Below, one piece after another: positions 58,598 through 64,000 of a stretch of 64,000 nucleotides of DNA (position 1 is its first letter; each line of letters starts with the position of its first letter). Under the pieces are notes generated by a model. The model worked only from the letters and a program-made list of their open reading frames with translations, had not been told where the DNA came from and ran no database searches. Origin of the DNA: M3007 sp964621185 (GTDB lineage: Bacteria; Bacteroidota; Bacteroidia; Chitinophagales; Saprospiraceae); contig CAZULM010000003.1 in assembly GCA_964621185.1 (NCBI GenBank), forward strand, positions 157,568-221,567, read 5' to 3'. A program made the position numbers and the translations under genes.

Positions 58598-59721
58598 AAG
58601 GTACCGCGCAACGCCTGTTCCCGCTCGATGGCCTCAAAGAGCGCCTTGAAATTCCCTTTGCCAAAGGATTTTGCCCCTTTGCGCTGGATGATCTCGAAGA
58701 ACACCGTCGGGCGATCCTGGATCGGCTTGGTGAATATTTGAAGCAGGTATCCGTCTTCGTCGCGATCGACGAGTATGTTCATGCGCTTGAGGTCTTCGAT
58801 GTTTTCGTCGATCTTGCCCACGCGGTCGAGCACGTCGTCATAGTAGTTGTCGGGCACGTAGAGGAAGTCCACGCCATTGGCGCGGAGCTGGCCGATGGTG
58901 GCCATGATGTCGTTGGTGGCCACGGCGATGTGCTGTACGCCGGCGCCTTTGTAGAAGTCGAGGTATTCGTCAATCTGGCTCCGCTTCAAGCCCTTTGCGG
59001 GCTCGTTGATGGGGAATTTGATGTAGCCATTGCCGTTGCTCACCACTTTCGACATAAGGGCGGTATATTCGGTGGAAATGTCTTTGTCGTCGAAGGTGAT
59101 GAGCAGTTTGAAGCCCATCACGTCCTGGTAAAACTTCACCCATTTGTTCATGGCGCCCAGTTCCACGTTGCCCACGCAGTGATCGACGTACTGGATGCCC
59201 ACCGATTTGGAGGGGTAGGCGCTTTTTCGCGGAATAAAGCCGGGCATAAAGGCGCCGGAATAATTGCTGCGCTCCACGAAGGTGTGGATGGTATCGCCAT
59301 AAGTGTGGATGGCCGCGAGCTTCACCTCGCCGTGCTCGTCTCGGATGGTTTTGGGCGGGAAAGCCGATTTTGCCCCGCGCGCAACGGCGGTATTGTAGGA
59401 ATATTCGGCATCATCGACCCAGAGCGCCAGCACTTTCACGCCGTCGCCGTGAAGGGCCACGTGCTTGGCAATCTCGGTATCGGTGTGCAGGGAAGCGGTG
59501 AGCACAATGCGTATCTTGTTCTGCTGCAACACATAGCTGACGCGGTCATATACTTTGGTTTCGGGGCCGCAGTAGGCCACCATCTCGAAGCCGAGCGCTG
59601 CCTGGTAGTACATCGCGCTTTGTTTGGCATTGCCCACGTAAAATTCGAGGTGGTCGGTGCCGAGCAATGGGAAATCGTCGGTGGCAATGGTGGCGGAGGC
59701 GGGTTTGGTCAGGACTTCCAT
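58594..59721 (-). CDS. hppD: 4-hydroxyphenylpyruvate dioxygenase
   Basis: 375 residues from MEVLTKPASATIATDD (an ATG 45 bp further up is less likely). It converts 4-hydroxyphenylpyruvate to homogentisate in tyrosine breakdown, with Fe(II). The iron ligands are placed in VDHCVGNVELGAMN (His), AGVQHIAVATNDI (His) and VFFEIIQRKGAKSFGKGNF (Glu). The N-terminal VOC module opens DHLEFYVGNAKQSAMYYQ. A complete, usual-length enzyme. The following M14 carboxypeptidase gene overlaps it by 4 bp, suggesting a shared role in amino-acid or peptide catabolism, which is inference. Other homogentisate genes are not in the window. Confidence 0.97.
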   Translation of the reverse strand: MEVLTKPASATIATDDFPLLGTDHLEFYVGNAKQSAMYYQAALGFEMVAYCGPETKVYDRVSYVLQQNKIRIVLTASLHTDTEIAKHVALHGDGVKVLALWVDDAEYSYNTAVARGAKSAFPPKTIRDEHGEVKLAAIHTYGDTIHTFVERSNYSGAFMPGFIPRKSAYPSKSVGIQYVDHCVGNVELGAMNKWVKFYQDVMGFKLLITFDDKDISTEYTALMSKVVSNGNGYIKFPINEPAKGLKRSQIDEYLDFYKGAGVQHIAVATNDIMATIGQLRANGVDFLYVPDNYYDDVLDRVGKIDENIEDLKRMNILVDRDEDGYLLQIFTKPIQDRPTVFFEIIQRKGAKSFGKGNFKALFEAIEREQALRGTL

Positions 59722-60030
59722 GATATGAGTGTGAAATGGTGAGCGAAATGACAGTTGGTGCCGCAAAAGTAATCAACCTTGAGGCATGGGAAAGAATATA
59801 CTGGGAATCTATTGTCTCTGCTACGGCCGTTTTGTGGCCTCAATCCCCAGCAATAGGGCGCTGATTTTTGCATAAGGATAAATATTTTGTTCATGTTCAC
59901 TGGTTTAGGGCTTTCCAGCCGTAGTTTTGTAGCGCAGACTCATTTTGCCACATCCAAACAAATTTCAAAGATGAAACACAAAGCGGTTCAGCAGCCAAAG
60001 CGGCAGCAAGACGATGGATGTAAAAACCAC

Positions 60031-60074
60031 AGCCCTGAAAGGGCGTAATCATAAGCCTGGGGCGCCGCCCCAGG
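60031..60074 (+). repeat. 44-nt leader element, copy 1, upstream of thiL
   Basis: Begins AGCCCTGAAAGGGCG and ends in a hairpin CCTGGGGC GCC GCCCCAGG. It is 11 nt before the thiL ATG at 60086. It aligns without gaps over 44 nt with the minus strand at 63883-63840 upstream of arsC (33 of 44 identical by my count). Confidence 0.85.
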
Positions 60075-60085
60075 AAAAAAGGATA

Positions 60086-61108
60086 ATGCAACGAACCGAC
60101 GTAAACACCCTAGGCGAATTCGGCCTCATCGAGCACCTCACTCGCGCGTTCCCGCTCCGGCAGCCATCCTCCCTGCGCGGCATCGGCGACGACGCGGCCG
60201 TGATCGAGAACGGCGATTTCTGCACCGTCGTCAGCACCGACATGCTGGTAGAAGGCATCCATTTCGACCTCGCTTATGTGCCGCTCAAGCACTTGGGCTA
60301 TAAAGCTGTGGTGGTGAACTTGTCAGACATCTATGCCATGAACGCCCTGCCCCGGCAGATCACCGTGTCTATTGCCATCTCCAACCGTTTTTCCGTAGAG
60401 GCTTTGGAAGAGTTGTACGCCGGCATCCAACTTGCTTGCGACACATACGAAGTGGACCTCGTCGGCGGCGACACCACCTCTTCGCCCAAGGGGCTGACCA
60501 TCAGCGTAACGGCCATCGGACAGGGCGAGAAGGAGCGGCTCAGCTACCGCTCGGGCGCGCGCGTGGGCGACCTTATCTGCATCACGGGCGACCTCGGTGC
60601 GGCTTATCTGGGCTTGCAACTGTTGGAAAGGGAAAAGCAGATTTGGCAGCAGCACCCCGATACACAGCCCGATTTTGAGGAACAGAAATATGTGATAGGC
60701 CGGCAGTTGAAGCCCGAAGCCAGGCGCGACATGATCGACACCTTCCACAAAATCGGGCTGCGGCCTACTGCCATGATCGACGTTTCCGACGGATTGGCCT
60801 CCGAAATCTTCCATATCTGCAAACAGAGCAAGGTAGGGGCGCTCGTTGAAGAGAGCGGGGTGCCGATACACCCCGATGCGCAGTTGCTGGCCTTGAAGTT
60901 CAAGCTCGACCCCGTCACCTGCGCGCTCAACGGCGGAGAGGACTACGAGCTGCTGTTCACGATCCGCCCCGAAGACGTGGAAAAAGTGAAATACCTGCCC
61001 GATATTTACATTGCCGGGGAGATCATGGAGGCGGAATACGGCATCAAGTTGAATACGAAGGGAGGGAATTTACATGCGTTGCAGGCGCAGGGCTGGGTGC
61101 ACTTTTGA
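60086..61108 (+). CDS. thiL: thiamine-monophosphate kinase
   Basis: 340 residues from MQRTDVNTLGEFGLIEHLTR; the frame upstream runs through the leader repeat and is not family-like. It phosphorylates thiamine monophosphate to the diphosphate cofactor. Visible ThiL marks: GIGDDAAVIENGDF (metal-binding Asp pair), DMLVEGIHFDLAYV, LVGGDTTSSPKGLTIS, GDLGAAYLGLQLL, MIDVSDGLASEIFHICK and the closing ALNGGEDYELLFTI. The domain order and length are normal. A 44-nt repeat ends 11 nt before the ATG; no TPP riboswitch is visible. The beta-barrel gene follows after 63 bp. Confidence 0.97.
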   Translation: MQRTDVNTLGEFGLIEHLTRAFPLRQPSSLRGIGDDAAVIENGDFCTVVSTDMLVEGIHFDLAYVPLKHLGYKAVVVNLSDIYAMNALPRQITVSIAISNRFSVEALEELYAGIQLACDTYEVDLVGGDTTSSPKGLTISVTAIGQGEKERLSYRSGARVGDLICITGDLGAAYLGLQLLEREKQIWQQHPDTQPDFEEQKYVIGRQLKPEARRDMIDTFHKIGLRPTAMIDVSDGLASEIFHICKQSKVGALVEESGVPIHPDAQLLALKFKLDPVTCALNGGEDYELLFTIRPEDVEKVKYLPDIYIAGEIMEAEYGIKLNTKGGNLHALQAQGWVHF

Positions 61109-61171
61109 ATTTTTCCATTTTCACCGCATTATCGCCCATCTGCGTTATTTTCGCCACAAAAAAACGCAGCA

Positions 61172-61912
61172 ATGACCCGTTTAGCTACCGCAGCAGTACT
61201 CCTTTTTTGTGCATTTGGGCAGATCACCGCCCAGTCCACGGCCTACGTGATCAATTTCGGCCCCACGGCCGGCCTCCAGAAATGGGACAACTCCCAGGGC
61301 CGCGAGCCTTTGTTCCAGTATCACGTTTCCGTTGCCATGGAAACGATCAACAACGACGACGACCGCAGCTCTTTTGTCATGCAGCTTGGCTACCACGTGA
61401 AAGGCAGCGCCACCCGGTTCCGGTATTTCAACATCAACTCCGGGTTCCCGGGCGGCACTTATACCGAGCGCTTCAAATTCAACAATATTTCCCTGATGCT
61501 GGGCGCCAAGCAGCGCTACGATTTTGGCAACGCCGGCACAGCCAAATACTTCTATTTCGGCGGGCTGCGCGGCGATTACACCTACAGCACCAACATCGAC
61601 AACCTGCCCAACGCCAACACGAACTGTAACCCGGCCGCTTACCCGCTCATGGGCGGGGTGCAGCGCTGGATGGCCGGGTTTTCGGTCGGCGGCGGACTGG
61701 AATTCGCGCTGTCCGAACTTGTCGGCGCACAGGTGCAACTTTCCGTCAACCCGGATGTTACGCCTCAATACCGCCAGAATGCCATCCCCAATGTGATCGA
61801 CATCTGCAACCCCGGCAACATTTACAGCATCCCGGAGCGGCGCATCCGCAACACGACCGTGGAGCTGTCGGTCGGGCTGCGGCTGCTGCGGAAGGTGATA
61901 ATTGTGGAATAA
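61172..61912 (+). CDS. outer membrane beta-barrel protein, hypothetical
   Basis: 246 residues. Signal peptide (MTRLATAAVLLFCAFGQITA), then amphipathic strands alternating hydrophobic and polar residues (AYVINFGPTAGLQKWD, SFVMQLGYHVKGSATRF, SLMLGAKQRYDFGN, YFYFGGLRGDYTYSTN, GFSVGGGLEFALSE, AQVQLSVNPDV) and the final strand VELSVGLRLLRKVIIVE, ending as outer-membrane barrels of the small OmpW/PorT-like class do. A Cys pair (about C153 and C211) may form a disulfide. TATTTTCG at 61146-61153 is a possible -7 box. The function is unknown. Confidence 0.85.
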   Translation: MTRLATAAVLLFCAFGQITAQSTAYVINFGPTAGLQKWDNSQGREPLFQYHVSVAMETINNDDDRSSFVMQLGYHVKGSATRFRYFNINSGFPGGTYTERFKFNNISLMLGAKQRYDFGNAGTAKYFYFGGLRGDYTYSTNIDNLPNANTNCNPAAYPLMGGVQRWMAGFSVGGGLEFALSELVGAQVQLSVNPDVTPQYRQNAIPNVIDICNPGNIYSIPERRIRNTTVELSVGLRLLRKVIIVE

Positions 61913-61922
61913 TTTGGGTTAC

Positions 61923-62055
61923 GGGTTTCAGGTTTCAGGTTGTGCTTCGGGTTTGGAATGTTCAGGCGTGAAATGAAAATGGCTCAAATCCTTTTTGCTT
62001 TGTTTTCCACCCCATATCAATACCAAACCCAACCCGAAACCCGAAACCTTTTTTA
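61923..62055 (+). terminator. heptamer-built inverted repeat, terminator-like
   Basis: GGGTTTCAGGTTTCAGG (61923-61939) and CCCGAAACCCGAAACCT (62033-62049) are imperfect reverse complements made of 7-nt units, and the second is followed by TTTTTTAAATT. It could end the beta-barrel transcript or be a repeat; it ends 12 bp before the next ATG. Confidence 0.5.
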
Positions 62056-62066
62056 AATTAAATCCT

Positions 62067-63110
62067 ATGAAAAATATCATTCTGCCCTTATTCGCGGTGT
62101 TGCTTTTCGCCTGCGGAAAAAATGAACCCAAGCAGCTTGGGCCAGGGGCTGCCGGCACCAAGGGGGCTTTGACCATTTCGGCAGTGGAAGGGTATATCGC
62201 CAAACCTTCCGTGCTGAGCGAGCAGGTGACGGCCAGCGGCACCCTGCTGCCGGCGGAGGAAACCGAACTGCATCCGGAAGCCAGCGGGCGGGTGGTGCGG
62301 CTCAACTTGCCGGAAGGGCGCGGTGTGCGCAAGGGCGAACTCTTGCTGAAAATTTTTGACGAAGACCTGCGCACCCAGATCCAAAAGCTCGAAACCCAGC
62401 TGAAGCAGGCCGAGATAACCGAACAGCGGCTCGCAGAGCTGCTCAAAGTGAAGGGCGTAAGCCAGCAGGAATACGACCTGGCCGTGCTTTCGGTGCAGAC
62501 CATCAAGAGCGACATGGAGCTGTTGCGCATCAACATCGCCAAAACGGAACTGCGCGCGCCCTACGACGGCGTGATCGGGCTCCGGCGGCTTAGCGAGGGC
62601 GCGTATGTCACCCCCGCCACCGTGGTCACTACCATCCGCACGGCCGGCAACCTAAAACTTGATTTCAGCATCCCGGAAAAATACAGCAGCCAGATCAAGG
62701 TGGGCCAAAACCTGAACTTCACGGTGGATGGCAGCGCCGCGCCCAATGTCGCCACTGTGCTGGCCACCGAACAAAACATCGATGCCGATTCGCGAAACCT
62801 GCTCGTTCGCGCCGGCGTGCGCAACAGCAAAGGGCTGCTGCCTGGCGCCTTCGCTACCGTCAGCCTTACCTTGGGCAATAAGGCCACAGCCCTGTTGATC
62901 CCCAACGAAGCCGTCATCCCGCAGGCGCGCGACAAGAAAGTGATCGTCAGCAAAGGCGGGAAAGCGCAGTTCGTATCGGTAAAAACCGGCGTTCGGCAAG
63001 CAGGTATGATCGAAATAACGGAAGGCATCCAGGCCGGCGATACGATATGCACCACGGGCATGTTGTTCCTTCGGCCCGATGCGGCGCTGAATTTTTCAAC
63101 AGTTCGGTGA
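62067..63110 (+). CDS. RND-type efflux adaptor lipoprotein without a linked permease
   Basis: 347 residues. Lipoprotein signal (MKNIILPLFAVLLFACGK, lipobox LFAC), lipoyl half (ASGTLLPAEETELHPEASG, LPEGRGVRKGELLLKIFDED), alpha-hairpin (about 105-155, TQIQKLETQLKQAEITEQRL), second half (KTELRAPYDGVIGLRRLSEG), barrel and membrane-proximal part (GLLPGAFATVSLTLGNKATA). A complete MFP/HlyD-type adaptor. Odd: after its stop no RND permease follows on this strand; the next items are a tRNA and arsC on the other strand. It either serves a permease elsewhere or is a remnant of a split operon. Confidence 0.93.
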   Translation: MKNIILPLFAVLLFACGKNEPKQLGPGAAGTKGALTISAVEGYIAKPSVLSEQVTASGTLLPAEETELHPEASGRVVRLNLPEGRGVRKGELLLKIFDEDLRTQIQKLETQLKQAEITEQRLAELLKVKGVSQQEYDLAVLSVQTIKSDMELLRINIAKTELRAPYDGVIGLRRLSEGAYVTPATVVTTIRTAGNLKLDFSIPEKYSSQIKVGQNLNFTVDGSAAPNVATVLATEQNIDADSRNLLVRAGVRNSKGLLPGAFATVSLTLGNKATALLIPNEAVIPQARDKKVIVSKGGKAQFVSVKTGVRQAGMIEITEGIQAGDTICTTGMLFLRPDAALNFSTVR

Positions 63111-63145
63111 AAAATGCTTACAAGGTTATCTCTTAGTGTATGCAA

Positions 63146-63185
63146 ACAAAAAACGAGCTACACAGCTTCAGCTGCATAGCTCGTT
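63146..63185 (-). terminator. Rho-independent terminator of the tRNA gene
   Basis: On the minus strand ACGAGCTA (63184-63177) pairs with TAGCTCGT (63160-63153) through a long stem with internal AGCTG/CAGCT pairs, followed by TTTTTTG. It lies 12 bp after the tRNA 3' end. Confidence 0.8.
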
Positions 63186-63196
63186 GATATTCTACG

Positions 63197-63270
63197 TGGG
63201 CCCGGCAGGAATTGAACCCGCGACCATCTGATTATGAGTCAGCCGCTCTAACCACCTGAGCTACGGGCCC
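63197..63270 (-). tRNA. tRNA with anticodon CAT (Met or lysidine-type Ile)
   Basis: 74 nt. Acceptor stem GGGCCCG/CGGGCCC with A73, D-arm TAGCTCAGGTGGTTAGAGC, anticodon loop CTCATAA, T-arm GCGGG TTCAATT CCTGC. The CCA end is not encoded. The anticodon stem has four good pairs with a G27-A43 mismatch at its outer end. I cannot tell elongator tRNA-Met from tRNA-Ile read after lysidine modification. A terminator follows and repeat copy C begins 12 bp upstream. Confidence 0.95.
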
Positions 63271-63281
63271 GTTTTTGTATG

Positions 63282-63382
63282 CCTCACACCGCTTGGTTTT
63301 GTGTATGCCGATCTTTGTAATCAATTGAAAATCAGTTGAATCAATCATAATGAATCACAAAAATCAGGCGAATCATAGTATA
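63282..63382 (-). repeat. dispersed repeat, copy C
   Basis: The minus strand reads TATACTATGATTCGCCTGAT to AAGCGGTGTGAGG, matching copies A and B without gaps. It fills almost the whole gap between arsC (stop 63403) and the tRNA 5' end. Confidence 0.92.
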
Positions 63383-63402
63383 AGAACGCCGCAAAGGTAT
63401 TT

Positions 63403-63828
63403 TTAATTCCCCGAATCTTTTAAAACACGGGCAGCAAAATCTTTGCACCAGGCTTTTATGCGGTCGCGCGCGCTGCGGAATGCTTCGCGGATTTCTTCCT
63501 CAGAGCCGCTGGCCTTGGCCGGATCCTCAAAATTCTGGTGCAGCCGCACAGCCTTGCCGGGGATGTAGGGACAGCGCTCGTTGGCGTGGTCGCATACCGT
63601 GATGATGTAGTGGAAGGGAATGTCCAGGTATTCGTCCACGTTGTTGCTGGTGTGGTGGGCGATGTAGATGCCGTCTTCCATCATGGCGGCGATAGCGCGG
63701 GGGTTGAGGCCGTGGGTTTCCACGCCAGCGCTGTACACCCGGGCATGGTCGCCGAGCAAGTGTTCGAGGTAGCCGTGCGCCATTTGGGAGCGGCAGCTGT
63801 TTCCGGTGCAGAGTACGAGGATGTTCAT
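63403..63828 (-). CDS. arsC: thioredoxin-type arsenate reductase (low-molecular-weight phosphatase fold)
   Basis: 141 residues. The P-loop CTGNSCRSQ (CX5R, first Cys at residue 7) opens the low-molecular-weight tyrosine phosphatase fold. The redox pair lies in TVCDHANERCP (about C79 and C86), the three-cysteine arrangement of thioredoxin-coupled ArsC, which reduces arsenate to arsenite. Length is normal. The aspartate region of phosphatases (DP, near 112-113: FEDPAKASGS) is present. A 44-nt leader element ends 11 nt before its ATG. No other ars gene is in the window; the gene could begin an operon whose remainder was lost. Confidence 0.95.
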   Translation of the reverse strand: MNILVLCTGNSCRSQMAHGYLEHLLGDHARVYSAGVETHGLNPRAIAAMMEDGIYIAHHTSNNVDEYLDIPFHYIITVCDHANERCPYIPGKAVRLHQNFEDPAKASGSEEEIREAFRSARDRIKAWCKDFAARVLKDSGN

Positions 63829-63839
63829 GCTTCGATGTT

Positions 63840-63883
63840 CATGGGGCGCTGCCCAATGTTAATGATGTCGCCCCTTCAGGACT
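63840..63883 (-). repeat. 44-nt leader element, copy 2, upstream of arsC
   Basis: Minus strand begins AGTCCTGAAGGGGCG and ends in the hairpin-like CATTGGGC AGC GCCCCATG. It is 11 nt before the arsC ATG (63828), the same spacing as copy 1 to thiL. The remaining stretch to 64000 shows no gene start on either strand that I can support. Confidence 0.82.
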
Positions 63884-64000
63884 AGAAGTTCAATGTCGCC
63901 AACCATACCGCTTAAACCTTGGCATCCAGGTTGAATTTTATTTCGGCAGATGAACTGTGATCAAGTAGTGAGTTTTTTTCAATTTTTTTTTGCTGCTGCA

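Noticed and set aside
59722..60085. TPP riboswitch upstream of thiL
   Set aside because: No THI-box CUGAGA-like core is seen; the hairpin found there belongs to the 44-nt repeat also present upstream of arsC.
63197..63382. tRNA-linked integration site (repeat copy C beside tRNA)
   Set aside because: No integrase is present, copies A and B lie away from tRNA genes, and the repeat does not contain the tRNA 3' end.

Overview
The window reads as the chromosome of a free-living member of the Bacteroidota, most likely a Saprospiria/Chitinophagia-type organism. This rests on three type-A type IX secretion (T9SS) sorting tails, one gliding-motility-type (type B) C-terminal domain, lineage-typical proteins (HU-plus-SPOR protein, DUF3098, DUF3995, DUF6922-like, LytS/LytTR pair), promoters of the Bacteroidota type (TTTG, about 20 nt, TAnnTTTG) and the general lack of Shine-Dalgarno sites. 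Base composition is GC-rich (mid 50s by eye), except for two AT-rich pockets at about 30.5-32.4 kb and 53.5-55.4 kb. Lineage below phylum is inference. No transposase, integrase, phage gene or CRISPR array is visible.

Layout. 0-9.8 kb: end of a methyltransferase gene, a site-2 protease with CBS domains, a cruciform repeat block, the HU/SPOR and methylmalonyl-CoA epimerase operon, an NrtR-like regulator, and two large secreted T9SS proteins. 9.8-17 kb: metF, a GT-C glycosyltransferase carrying an in-frame palindromic insertion, a sugar nucleotidyltransferase, a FucP-like transporter, DUF4197 and a secreted EEP phosphatase/nuclease. 17-25.5 kb: envelope and core metabolism (ftsX, DUF3098, uppP; a TetR gene facing a secreted protein; pckA; a Do-type protease). 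25.7-30.3 kb: a LytS/LytTR two-component system, a basic Ala/Pro/Lys-rich secreted protein and a cytochrome c/PHM-like copper protein. 30.5-32.4 kb: an AT-rich pocket with two small membrane proteins and a DUF6922-like gene. 32.5-43.4 kb: a choice-of-anchor-B T9SS protein, a tetR-tolC-adaptor-DUF3995-RND permease efflux operon and a Ycf48-like lipoprotein. 43.5-49.6 kb: a giant WD40/TPR secreted protein, an alkyltransferase-like DNA repair protein and rsmA. 49.7-56.7 kb: a polysaccharide block (two GT2 enzymes, a pseudo-receiver/sugar-transferase fusion, a stand-alone receiver), an orphan AT-rich membrane gene and a third GT2. 56.8-64 kb: an M14 carboxypeptidase lipoprotein with hppD, thiL, a beta-barrel, an orphan RND adaptor, a tRNA(CAT) and arsC.

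The most distinctive content is between and inside genes. The window is rich in small repeat families: a roughly 104-bp dispersed repeat in three copies, a 44-nt leader element found 11 nt before two unrelated start codons, a 3x47-bp direct repeat with an inverted partner, a REP-like double hairpin, a perfect 50-bp palindrome, a 42-bp inverted-repeat element, and many 7-nt tandem repeat tracts. One set of 7-nt repeats with a hairpin sits in frame inside a glycosyltransferase gene. The best protein-level novelties are the pseudo-receiver/phosphoglycosyltransferase fusion and the cytochrome c/PHM-like/T9SS fusion.
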